A stretch of DNA of 64,000 nt from Vreelandella massiliensis (GTDB taxonomy: Bacteria > Pseudomonadota > Gammaproteobacteria > Pseudomonadales > Halomonadaceae): NCBI RefSeq assembly GCF_900155385.1, contig NZ_LT699744.1, positions 96,771 to 160,770 on the forward strand, read 5' to 3'. The notes below the pieces were generated by a model that was not told the origin of the DNA, ran no database searches, and saw nothing but the letters and a program-made list of their open reading frames with translations. The position numbers and the translations under genes were made by a program. Every line of letters starts with the position of its first letter. The stretch's first letter is position 1. Positions 18,256 to 35,610 of the stretch are shown piece by piece.

Positions 18256-18803
18256 CGTGGCGCCAAGCGAAACTCATGGTCCTGTCAGGCGTGGCGTTGA
18301 TGCTCGCCGGCTGTGCCGACGCCAATATGGCCCAACTCAAACAAAAGCTGGCGGACATCCGTGAGGCGCCGGGCAGTCAGCCCATGATCGAGATTCCCCG
18401 TGTGCCCGATTACGAACCGCTACCGTACCGTTATAGCGATGCGCGCAGCCCGTTTTTAGCCCCCGATGCGGTAGTGGAAAACACGTTCACGCAGCCAGGC
18501 GACAGCGAGTTGGCGCCCAATCAAGAGCGCTCACCTGAGCCTCTGGAGCGCTACGCGCTGCAAGAGCTGCAGCTTGTGGGGACACTGCAAATGGGCCAGC
18601 GCCAGCGCGCGCTGATACGCACGCCGGACGAGGAAGTAGTCAGCGTCGGCGTGGGCAATTACGTGGGATCGAATTACGGGCGGATCAGCCGCATCACGGA
18701 GCAGCGCATCGACATCAAAGAGCGCGTCTTTACGCAGCGCCAGGGATGGCAAGTCCGTGACGCCGCGCTGACGCTTGCCGATGGCGAGAACGCCGACGAA
18801 TAA
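18252..18803 (+). CDS. pilP: Type IV pilus lipoprotein PilP
   Basis: Inner-membrane lipoprotein that connects PilNO to the outer-membrane secretin PilQ. The signal ends in a lipobox (MLAGC, Cys near residue 21). A flexible linker contains YRYSDARSPFLAPD, a conserved PilP motif, and is followed by a small beta domain (LQLVGTLQMGQRQRALI, VGVGNYVGSNYGRI) that contacts PilQ. ATG 18252 overlaps the pilO stop (ATGA). 183 residues. Followed by 37 nt and pilQ with its own ribosome site. Confidence 0.94.
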   Translation: MTWRQAKLMVLSGVALMLAGCADANMAQLKQKLADIREAPGSQPMIEIPRVPDYEPLPYRYSDARSPFLAPDAVVENTFTQPGDSELAPNQERSPEPLERYALQELQLVGTLQMGQRQRALIRTPDEEVVSVGVGNYVGSNYGRISRITEQRIDIKERVFTQRQGWQVRDAALTLADGENADE

Positions 18804-18840
18804 ATAGGGCCGCGGCCAAAAGAGCAAATTAGGAGAGGGT

Positions 18841-20913
18841 ATGGGCGTAACCGTGTTGCGAAAAGCGTTGAATCAAACACTGCTTACCACCCGCCGTTGT
18901 TTAGGGTGTGCGGCAATGGCGCTGTTGCCACTGCTGCCCGCCTGGGCATCGGCGACCGTGCTTACCCATATCAATGTTGATGATAACGGCAGTGAGCGGG
19001 TTAATATCGACCTGCAGTTTTTTGGCAGTGTGCCCGAGATCAAAAGCTACCGCCTGGACGATCCACCGCGTTTGGCCATTGACCTTCCGAATACCAGTAG
19101 CGGGTTAGCCACACGCCGCTTAGACGTTGCAAAGGGAGGGGTCGAGCATATCACCGCGATTGAGGCGGGCGAGCGTACACGGCTGGTCATCAATCTCGCC
19201 GAGGCGTACGACTACACCACAGAGCCCGGTGACGGCCGGCTGCGCATCGCCTTTGCTACAGATGCGCAGGCACCTGCATTAGAGCCGGACGCGCTCGCCA
19301 CCACGGAAGGGCCTCAGATCGAGGAGATCGACTTTCATCGCGGCGAAAAGGGCGCGGGTAGATTAGAGGTGATCTTTGATCGCGACACGATCGACCCGCG
19401 CGTAGAAGAGCGCGGTGGCGAGGTGGTGGTGAGCTTACGTGATGTGGCGATTCCAGATTCGCTCAACCAAATCTATGACGTGACGGATTTTGCCACGCCG
19501 ATTACCCGGGTCGTGCCACGTGCCAGCGCTCGCGGCACCGAGTTAGCCCTGGAGACTCAAGGCGCTTACGCCATGGTCTCCTCGCAGAGTGGGCGCACGC
19601 TGACGGTGGAGGTGCAACCGGTCAGCGAGGCGCCGCAAGAGCAGCGTAAAGCCAAGGAAGAGGCGTTCACCGGCGAGCGCTTAAGCCTTAACTTTCAAGA
19701 TATTGAAGTGCGCTCGGTGCTCTCCACCCTGGCGGATTTTTCCGGTTTCAATATTGTGGCAAGCGACGGCGTGACCGGGCGCGTGACACTGAACCTCAAC
19801 GATGTGCCTTGGGACCAGGCGTTGGAGTTGATTCTGCAAAGCCAAGGGCTCTCTAGCCGCAAGCGGGGCAATGTGATCGTGGTCGCCCCGGCCGCCGAGC
19901 TTGCCGCGCTGGAGCAGCAAGAGCTTGAAGCGCGCCAGCAGCGCGAGACGCTATCGCCCTTGGTCACCGAGTTTGTGGAAGTGAAGTATGCCCGCGCGGA
20001 AGATTTAGCCCAACTCTTGCGCGGTGAAGAGGGGTTTGGCCTGCTGACTGACCGCGGCCGGGTAACCACCGATCAGCGCACCAACACGCTTCTGGTGCAG
20101 GATACCCGCGAGCAGCTAGAGCAGATTATGAGTACGCTGGATCGGCTTGATGTCGCCGTGCGCCAAGTGCAAATCGAGGCGCGTATTGTCATTGCTCGCG
20201 ATACGGCCTCCCGGGAGTTGGGGGTTAACTGGGACGCATCCAGCACGCGGGGATTTCAGCAGGCGGAGGACGGTACTTACGCAGCGCGTGATATTAATCC
20301 GGCCGGGTTAAACCGTGCACGGGGCGGTCTTGACGTGGATCTGGGTAACTTCGCGGGCAGAACATCGAATTTTAGTTTCGGGTATTTGGCGGGCGATATT
20401 CTGCTCGATCTGGAGCTGCGCGCCCTGGAGAGCGAGGGCAAAAGCCAGACCATTTCACAGCCGCGTATCATCACCGCCAACCAGCGCTCTGCGACCATCA
20501 GCCAAGGGGAAGAGCGCGCCTACCAGAGTGTTGACGAACAAGGTAACCCGGATACCGAGTTTAAAGAAGCACTGTTGGAGCTGGAGGTGACACCTCAGAT
20601 TACTCCCGATAACCGCATTATTATGGACTTGGTGATTCGCAACGACAGCTTCCGCGACTCCGAGTTTGGCGGCGAGCCGCCCATCGATACCAATACCATT
20701 GAAACCCAGGTGCTGGTGGACAACGGCCAAACTGTGGTGCTGGGCGGCATTTTAACCACCGAAGAGCTACGCCAAATCGCGAAAACACCGCTGCTGGGCG
20801 ATTTGCCGTTAATTGGTAGACTGTTCCGGTACAATGAAGAGAGTAATGAAAAGGTCGAGTTACTGGTTTTCATTACGCCACGACTCCTTGATGACGCCCT
20901 GACGGTTCCCTAA
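18841..20913 (+). CDS. pilQ: Type IV pilus secretin PilQ
   Basis: Outer-membrane channel for the pilus fibre. A signal peptide ([16 protein letters not shown]) is followed by two AMIN domains (about residues 40-260, peptidoglycan binding), an STN/N0 domain ([22 protein letters not shown]), an N1 domain ([16 protein letters not shown]) and the secretin core with [18 protein letters not shown] and [24 protein letters not shown]. 690 residues is a normal size. AGGAGAGG precedes ATG 18841. Stop and aroK start overlap (TAATG), so the pilus operon continues into shikimate genes. Confidence 0.96.
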   Translation: MGVTVLRKALNQTLLTTRRCLGCAAMALLPLLPAWASATVLTHINVDDNGSERVNIDLQFFGSVPEIKSYRLDDPPRLAIDLPNTSSGLATRRLDVAKGGVEHITAIEAGERTRLVINLAEAYDYTTEPGDGRLRIAFATDAQAPALEPDALATTEGPQIEEIDFHRGEKGAGRLEVIFDRDTIDPRVEERGGEVVVSLRDVAIPDSLNQIYDVTDFATPITRVVPRASARGTELALETQGAYAMVSSQSGRTLTVEVQPVSEAPQEQRKAKEEAFTGERLSLNFQDIEVRSVLSTLADFSGFNIVASDGVTGRVTLNLNDVPWDQALELILQSQGLSSRKRGNVIVVAPAAELAALEQQELEARQQRETLSPLVTEFVEVKYARAEDLAQLLRGEEGFGLLTDRGRVTTDQRTNTLLVQDTREQLEQIMSTLDRLDVAVRQVQIEARIVIARDTASRELGVNWDASSTRGFQQAEDGTYAARDINPAGLNRARGGLDVDLGNFAGRTSNFSFGYLAGDILLDLELRALESEGKSQTISQPRIITANQRSATISQGEERAYQSVDEQGNPDTEFKEALLELEVTPQITPDNRIIMDLVIRNDSFRDSEFGGEPPIDTNTIETQVLVDNGQTVVLGGILTTEELRQIAKTPLLGDLPLIGRLFRYNEESNEKVELLVFITPRLLDDALTVP

Positions 20914-21485
20914 TGCAGGATTTACCCAACTTATTTCTGATTGGCCCCATGGGGGCTGGCAAAAGCACCATTGGCCGCCTGTTGGCGGGCGAGCTGTCGC
21001 GCCTTTTCTACGATAGCGATCATGCCATTCAAGACCGCTGCGGCGCGGATATCCCCTGGATTTTTGACGTCGAGGGCGAGGCGGGCTTTCGTCAGCGCGA
21101 AGTGCAGATGATCGACGAGCTGACCCAATACCCTAATGTCGTGGTGGCCACCGGCGGCGGAGCGGTGCTGCGCGAAGAGAACCGGCGCGCGCTACGTGAG
21201 CGCGGCACGGTGATCTACTTGATGACCACGGTGGAGCAGCAGCTTAGGCGCACGGCGAAAGACCGCAACCGGCCGCTTTTACAGTGCGCCGACCGCGAAC
21301 AAGTGCTTTACGACATGTTCGCCAAGCGCGACCCCCTCTATCGTGCCACGGCCGATATTACCGTACGCACCGACCGTCGCAGCCCGCGCGCCGTGGTTAA
21401 CGAGATTTTACGTCGCGTCCAGCGGTTGGTGGACCCCTTGCAAACCGCCGGCGCGGTGCGTAAAGCGGGCGCGGCGCAAAAATAA
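20913..21485 (+). CDS. aroK: Shikimate kinase
   Basis: Phosphorylates shikimate with ATP in the chorismate pathway. P-loop GPMGAGKST near residue 12, the shikimate-binding [34 protein letters not shown] and the lid with RNRPLL. 190 residues. It starts one base into the pilQ stop codon and lies 9 nt before aroB, a pairing conserved in gammaproteobacteria behind pilQ. Confidence 0.96.
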   Translation: MQDLPNLFLIGPMGAGKSTIGRLLAGELSRLFYDSDHAIQDRCGADIPWIFDVEGEAGFRQREVQMIDELTQYPNVVVATGGGAVLREENRRALRERGTVIYLMTTVEQQLRRTAKDRNRPLLQCADREQVLYDMFAKRDPLYRATADITVRTDRRSPRAVVNEILRRVQRLVDPLQTAGAVRKAGAAQK

Positions 21486-21494
21486 GGGATTAAC

Positions 21495-22601
21495 ATGACA
21501 CACCCAAACGGCGTGCTACGCACGCTTCAGGTCGCGCTCGGCGAGCGCAGCTACCCCATTCATATTGGCACGGGGCTGTTGAGCCGCTCCGAATCGATCG
21601 TGCCGTATCTTGCCGGCCAGCAAGTGATGATTGTCACCAATGAGACCATCGCCCCGCTCTACCTTGAGGCGTTGACCCAGTGTCTGCCCGAGACACTCGA
21701 CGTGCGCAGCGTCGTGCTGCCGGACGGCGAGCAGTACAAAAGCGTCGAGCAGGTGGGGCGCATTTGGGATGCGCTATTGGAAGCCGGGTTTAATCGTCGC
21801 TGCACGCTAATCGCCCTCGGTGGCGGCGTGATCGGCGATATGGTCGGCTTTGCAGCGGCAAGCTACCAGCGTGGAGTGGCATTTATCCAGATACCCACGA
21901 CGCTGCTCTCCCAGGTGGATTCGTCCGTTGGCGGCAAGACCGGTGTCAATCACCCGCTGGGGAAAAACATGATCGGCGCGTTTTGGCAGCCCAAGGCGGT
22001 GGTAGTGGCCATCGATTCGCTCGATACCCTGCCTGATCGTGAGCTTTCGGCGGGGCTTGCCGAAGTGATCAAGTATGGCTTTATCCGCGACGCGGCGTTT
22101 TTGAGCTGGCTTGAAGCGAACATGACGGCACTTCGTCAGCGTGACCCCGAGACGCTAGCCGAGGCCATCGCGCGTAGCTGCCAGATCAAGGCCGATATCG
22201 TCGCCGAGGATGAAACCGAGCAAGGGGTGCGCGCGCTTTTGAACCTAGGGCACACCTTTGGTCACGCCATCGAGGCGCATCAAGGCTACGGCAACTGGTT
22301 GCACGGCGAGGCGGTGGGGGCCGGCATGGCCATGGCGGCGACGCTATCCCGGGAGCTTGGCGCTATCGATGACGCCGCCCTTGACCGCGCGCTAGCGGTG
22401 ATCGAAAGCGCTGGCCTGCCGCTTGCCGCGCCCGCCGAGATGACCCGCGAGCACTTTTTGACGCACATGCGCCGCGATAAGAAAAATATCGATAGCCGCT
22501 TGCGTCTGGTGCTGCTCAACGCCTTGGGTGACGCCTGTATCAGCGATGCCACCCCGCCTGAGCGATTAGCGGCGCTATTGGACGCCTACCCGCGCGCTTA
22601 A
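21495..22601 (+). CDS. aroB: 3-dehydroquinate synthase
   Basis: Converts DAHP to 3-dehydroquinate using NAD+ and a divalent metal. Motifs include the NAD-binding [55 protein letters not shown], the metal-binding glutamate in GLAEVIKYG and the histidines of [11 protein letters not shown] and HGEAVGAGM. 368 residues. Last gene of the pil-aro cluster here; the SPOR-domain gene that often follows aroB in relatives is absent, replaced by 502 bp without a gene. Confidence 0.96.
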   Translation: MTHPNGVLRTLQVALGERSYPIHIGTGLLSRSESIVPYLAGQQVMIVTNETIAPLYLEALTQCLPETLDVRSVVLPDGEQYKSVEQVGRIWDALLEAGFNRRCTLIALGGGVIGDMVGFAAASYQRGVAFIQIPTTLLSQVDSSVGGKTGVNHPLGKNMIGAFWQPKAVVVAIDSLDTLPDRELSAGLAEVIKYGFIRDAAFLSWLEANMTALRQRDPETLAEAIARSCQIKADIVAEDETEQGVRALLNLGHTFGHAIEAHQGYGNWLHGEAVGAGMAMAATLSRELGAIDDAALDRALAVIESAGLPLAAPAEMTREHFLTHMRRDKKNIDSRLRLVLLNALGDACISDATPPERLAALLDAYPRA

Positions 22602-23103
22602 TCAGCTCTCCTCGCCGGGTTGCCCCGCCTTTCCCTATTCCCTTGTCTCAATAAGAGGTAACACCTGTGGCTCACTTCTCACTTATCGAGGGGTGGGCTT
22701 TTTTGTGTGGGCTGCACTCGATGGCTCACTTCCAATAAGACAATCGGCATGCCTTATGCGCTATCGGCATGGGGTTTTAGTGTCTTTTTAGACTAAAGTC
22801 TATGCGCTTTTGGGGTTCGTTAAAATAGCGTTATACGCTGTTACAAGTCGTTGAAGTGTATCGGTTTTTTGACTTTGCTAGAGCGCAACGCTGCGATTTG
22901 CCAAGGTTTTTTGCGGTGCAAAAAGGGGAATGCGATTGCGCGAGGTGGGGGGTGATGGCTATGCTGAGCGGCCATTTTCTCATCCCGGCGAGCACCAAAA
23001 GCGGCCACTAAAGGCCAGAAAGGTAAGCGGTAAAAATACAAAAAAACCTTTCTTTATATCATGGGCTCGCTGTTAATAAAATACGCTTATCAGAGGCACG
23101 CCC
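22602..23103. other. Gene-free leader region between aroB and gltB
   Basis: 502 bp with no convincing coding frame on either strand (a 66-codon minus-strand frame at 22841-23041 lacks a ribosome site and similarity). Visible elements: a direct repeat ATCGGCATG at 22743-22751 and 22763-22771, a small inverted repeat TAGACT-AA-AGTCTA at 22789-22802, T-runs at 22700-22705 and 22864-22870, and an AT-rich stretch before gltB with possible -10 sequences (TATATC, AATAAAAT). It probably holds the aroB terminator and gltB promoter, but I cannot place either with confidence. Confidence 0.6.
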
Positions 23104-29032
<5,929 letters not shown>

Positions 29033-29066
29033 AGGGTTTTGCCACTTACGCATAAGCGGCGCCGGG

Positions 29067-29151
29067 GATAGAGCGTAGCGAGGGTCTTTTGGCATGGATG
29101 CCAAAAGTAGCGCCCAGGGATGGGTTCACAGCGCCCTCGCTTAGCTCTGTC
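29067..29151. repeat. Nested inverted-repeat element between gltD and pyrG
   Basis: Outer arms 29067-29084 and 29134-29151 match at 15 of 18 positions. Inside is a perfect 10-bp palindrome pair, CTTTTGGCAT (29086-29095) and its complement (29098-29107), with a 2-nt loop. A GCGCCC...AGCGCCC repeat lies in the remaining spacer, and GCCGGGGA occurs on both flanks. The design is that of a REP/BIME-like mobile palindrome; it may also act as the gltD 3' end, though no T-run follows. I believe related sequences occur as dispersed repeats in halomonads, but cannot search. Confidence 0.65.
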
Positions 29152-29254
29152 GCCGGGGAAGCCGCCAAACGTCCTTGAGCGCTAATTGAGCCTTTAGGCG
29201 TACTCTGCTATTCTGCCCTCCCATCCTGGTGTGGCATTCTGCCGTGCCTTTTGA

Positions 29255-33138
<3,884 letters not shown>

Positions 33139-33293
33139 GGCCATTGCCCATCGCTGCATGTAAGCGATAGCTTCAGTTGTTGTAAGAGATCTCTTACAAA
33201 AGCCGACGATATTGGCGCTAAACGCTGTATGAAAAAGCGCAATAAGGCGCCGATGCTCACCTAACATACTGTTTTTATTAGCCACCCTCCATC

Positions 33294-33319
33294 AAAAGCG
33301 GACCGATCGGTCCGCTTTT
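33294..33319 (+). terminator. Terminator of the eno transcript (perfect palindrome)
   Basis: A 26-bp perfect palindrome with half-site AAAAGCGGACCGA; transcription would give a very stable GC stem ending in CUUUU, followed by another T4 run at 33324-33327. It separates eno from the small-RNA promoter that starts 17 nt later. Confidence 0.85.
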
Positions 33320-33335
33320 GGCGTTTTGGGCCGCC

Positions 33336-33363
33336 TTGAGCCTAAGCGTAAATCTGACACAAT
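33336..33363 (+). promoter_or_regulatory. Predicted sigma-70 promoter of the RsmZ-like RNA
   Basis: TTGAGC at 33336-33341 and CACAAT at 33358-33363 with a 16-bp spacer, placing transcription start near 33370. It lies just after the eno terminator and before the first GGA motif. No obvious GacA-type upstream palindrome (TGTAAG...CTTACA) is visible in the DNA immediately upstream; the TGTAAGAGATCTCTTACA palindrome at 33179-33196, about 175 nt upstream, is the best candidate for one. Confidence 0.6.
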
Positions 33364-33369
33364 GTGCTC

Positions 33370-33537
33370 AGGACAAGGGGAGGCAAGGACGCTTTCAAGC
33401 AGGATGCAACGGGATGTTAGGGTGCGCCGGGCGATACAGTGACGTAGGCCCCGGCAGGGACAGCACCCTAGGAAGTATTGATGCAGGGAGCATCAAAGGG
33501 AGTGCTTGGAGCGGGCGGCCTACGGGCCGCTTTTTTT
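33370..33537 (+). ncRNA. Predicted CsrA-sequestering small RNA (RsmZ/CsrB type)
   Basis: About 168 nt with ten GGA triplets, several in CAGGA, AAGGA or CAGGGA contexts (33371, 33379, 33387, 33402, 33412, 33458, 33471, 33487, 33499, 33508). A hairpin presents AGGGA in its loop on a perfect 7-bp stem (TTGATGC 33478-33484 with its complement 33490-33496), the ideal CsrA site. A second stem (TAGGGTGC 33418-33425 with 33463-33470, plus GCCGGG with CCCGGC inside) leaves AGGGACA as an unpaired bulge. It ends in a GC hairpin (33515-33530) and seven Ts. In Pseudomonas aeruginosa rsmZ lies beside fdxA; here fdxA, mutS, cinA and recA follow in the same order. Prediction from sequence only. Confidence 0.8.
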
Positions 33538-33661
33538 ATGCCTGAAACTTTCTTCGAACGTCCTATCCGCTCACATCAAAAGAGTAAGTCGCAAGCGAGG
33601 GTGGCCAGCAGAAGGCGGCTCTGGCATCTTGAGCGGACACGACGGAGCGGAGCTGGCCCCC

Positions 33662-34003
33662 ATGTCATCGAGTAAAACAGAATCGAGTAAGGCAGAACCG
33701 ACCAAGACGCTGAGCAAGACCAAAACAAGCTTTTACCGCCGCCTCTATGTGGCCCATCTGATCGCGCGTGGCATTGCCAACGTTCCTGCCCTTATGGCCG
33801 CTACCGGCATGCCCCGGCGCACCGCTCAGGATACCCTGAATGCCCTGGCCGAGCTCGATATCCACTGCGAATTCGAACCCGAACCAGGAGAGCGCCACAA
33901 CAGCGGCCGCTACGTGATTCGCGACTGGGGGCCGATCAAGCCGGAGTGGGTGGCTGAGCAGGCCGAATGCCTGCGTCTAGCGCTTGGCTACCCCGCTTTA
34001 TGA
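33662..34003 (+). CDS. Winged helix-turn-helix DNA-binding protein
   Basis: Small (113 residues) predicted transcription factor. A Ser/Thr/Lys-rich tail (MSSSKTESSKAEPTKTLSK) precedes a winged helix: YVAHLIARGIANVPALMAATG, then the recognition helix MPRRTAQDTLNALAELDIH, then a wing with GERHNSGRYVIRDWGPI. The frame is open upstream to 33506, but that part overlaps the small RNA terminator; ATG 33662 has GGAGCGGAG upstream and is preferred. It shares ATGA with the downstream lipoprotein gene, so the two are translated together. Targets unknown. Confidence 0.75.
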   Translation: MSSSKTESSKAEPTKTLSKTKTSFYRRLYVAHLIARGIANVPALMAATGMPRRTAQDTLNALAELDIHCEFEPEPGERHNSGRYVIRDWGPIKPEWVAEQAECLRLALGYPAL

Positions 34004-35058
34004 CGGCCAGGTTTCTCCCTTGCGGCCTTGCCGTGCTTTTGCTGAGCATGCTTTTTCTGACTGCTTGCGGCGCGGCTCGCCCGCCGCTACCCGATAGGGG
34101 TGACAAGAACAGGGGTGACGAGAACGTAGGCGGCGAGACGGCGCGCCTGGCATCAGGCCGAGTCATTGCCGAAGACGGCTACGCGCTGCCCTTGCATCGC
34201 TGGTCGGCGCGGCAGGAAAGTGGCCAGCCGGCGGCGATCGTGCTGGGCGTACATGGCTTTAACGATCACGGCGGAAGCTTTGAGCGGCTCGCTAACCGCC
34301 TCACTCCCCAAGGCATCACCCTCTATGCCCATGATCAGCGTGGTTTCGGCAACACCGCAAGCCGTGGCCGCTGGCCTGGCCACGAGCGGCTCGTGAAGGA
34401 TGTGCGCTTGATGGTGCGCCTCTTGCGTGAGCGCCATCCCGATACTCCCTTGTACCTGGCGGGCCACAGCATGGGGGGAGCGGTGGTGCTACTGGCCATG
34501 GAGGATGGCCCCCTTGATGTTGCTGGGAGCGTGCTGATTTCACCGGCGGTTTGGGGGCTTGCGGACATGCCGTGGTATCGCCGCTTTGCGCTCTGGCTTG
34601 GCGTACGGCTCTTTCCCGGGCTCAGTTTCTCCGGCGATATCGTGGAGACGCTAGGCATAAGGGCGACCGACGATCCGGAGATTCGCCGCCAGCTGGCAAA
34701 AGACCCAAGGGTATTACACCATGCTCGAGTGGATGCCCTGCATGGGGTGAGCGTGGCGATGGAGCGCGCGCTTGAGGCCGCGCCCGCCCTGCAGGGGCCG
34801 GCGCTTCTGCTCTACGGCGAGAAGGATGATCTCATTCCCCCCGAGGCCATCTGTCATCTGCTCGAAAAGCTCCCGCCAGCCGACGAGGGCCGCTGGCGTA
34901 TGGCGCTCTATCCCGAGGGCTATCATATGCTGACCCGCTACACGCGGCGTGAACAGACCGCCGCCGATATTGGCGCCTGGCTTTTCGACCCTGCCGCTAC
35001 GCTGCCTTCGGGGCATGCGCTGGATAAAAAGGCGGCTCAACGGCGCCTATGTCGCTGA
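34000..35058 (+). CDS. Lipoprotein alpha/beta hydrolase (monoacylglycerol lipase-like)
   Basis: Predicted membrane-anchored serine hydrolase of 352 residues. The signal ends in a lipobox (LFLTAC, Cys near residue 21) followed by a polar linker. The core resembles monoacylglycerol lipases: VHGFNDHGGSFERLANRL, YAHDQRGFGNTASRGRWPG, nucleophile GHSMGG, Asp in YGEKDDLIPPEA and His in YPEGYHML. The start overlaps the winged-helix gene (ATGA). It ends 3 nt from the convergent fdxA. Likely acts on lipid or ester substrates in the periplasm or at the envelope. Confidence 0.85.
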   Translation: MTARFLPCGLAVLLLSMLFLTACGAARPPLPDRGDKNRGDENVGGETARLASGRVIAEDGYALPLHRWSARQESGQPAAIVLGVHGFNDHGGSFERLANRLTPQGITLYAHDQRGFGNTASRGRWPGHERLVKDVRLMVRLLRERHPDTPLYLAGHSMGGAVVLLAMEDGPLDVAGSVLISPAVWGLADMPWYRRFALWLGVRLFPGLSFSGDIVETLGIRATDDPEIRRQLAKDPRVLHHARVDALHGVSVAMERALEAAPALQGPALLLYGEKDDLIPPEAICHLLEKLPPADEGRWRMALYPEGYHMLTRYTRREQTAADIGAWLFDPAATLPSGHALDKKAAQRRLCR

Positions 35059-35061
35059 GCG

Positions 35062-35391
35062 TTACGCGTCTCGCTCAAGCTTCTCCAGCTTGCCGGGCTT
35101 GCCATCCCACTCTTCGGCGTCCGGCAGCGGGTCTTTCTTCTCGGCGATGTTGGGCCATACTTCTGCGAGTTCGGCGTTGATCTCGACAAAGGGCTCTTGC
35201 CCCTCGGGCAGTTCATCCTCGGAGAATATCGCCTCGGCGGGGCATTCGGGCTCGCACAGCGCGCAGTCGATGCACTCATCCGGGTGGATTACCAGGAAGT
35301 TAGGGCCCTCGTAGAAGCAGTCGACCGGGCAAACTTCCACGCAGTCGGTGTATTTGCATTGGATGCAGTTCTCGGTCACGACAAAGGTCAT
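35062..35391 (-). CDS. fdxA: Ferredoxin FdxA (7Fe-8S type)
   Basis: Small electron carrier with one 3Fe-4S and one 4Fe-4S cluster. The N-terminal half has [20 protein letters not shown] and [16 protein letters not shown], the two cysteine sets; the C-terminal half is acidic with ELAEVWPNI and a KPGKLEKL tail as in the Azotobacter/Pseudomonas FdxA family. 109 residues. Transcribed toward the lipoprotein lipase and away from nothing but mutS upstream on the same strand (219 nt gap). The fdxA-mutS-cinA-recA order is that of pseudomonads. Confidence 0.95.
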   Translation of the reverse strand: MTFVVTENCIQCKYTDCVEVCPVDCFYEGPNFLVIHPDECIDCALCEPECPAEAIFSEDELPEGQEPFVEINAELAEVWPNIAEKKDPLPDAEEWDGKPGKLEKLERDA

Positions 35392-35553
35392 CTCGGTATC
35401 CCTCTTGCGACGCCGGGTGAGGCCGGCGTGGTTAAATGGCGAATGTTTTTAATCACGGATGGTTATAGATTGATTGTTGCTTATAAGTTAAATGCTGGGC
35501 GTCATTTTAGAGGCGCCACCGCCTAGCGGCAAGTTCCGTGTGCTCAGCCCTCT

Positions 35554-35578
35554 GCCGTTCACACTGAGCCTGCCGAAG
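35554..35578. repeat. Degenerate half copy of the CTGAGC-TGTCGAAG repeat
   Basis: The stretch between fdxA and mutS reads CACTGAGCCTGCCGAAG at its core, matching one arm of the palindrome at 3775-3841 with a few changes, and has the GTTCAC lead-in seen in such repeats. No good second arm is present, so it is a decayed copy. Confidence 0.5.
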
Positions 35579-35610
35579 TGAGCCTGGCACAGCGCGTGCC
35601 GGGTTCGGCC

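Noticed and set aside
22841..23041. 66-codon minus-strand frame between aroB and gltB
   Set aside because: No ribosome site, no similarity that I recognise, low-complexity composition.
33506..33661. N-terminal extension of the winged-helix protein
   Set aside because: The extra 52 codons overlap the small-RNA terminator, are low complexity and lack a ribosome site; ATG 33662 is better.
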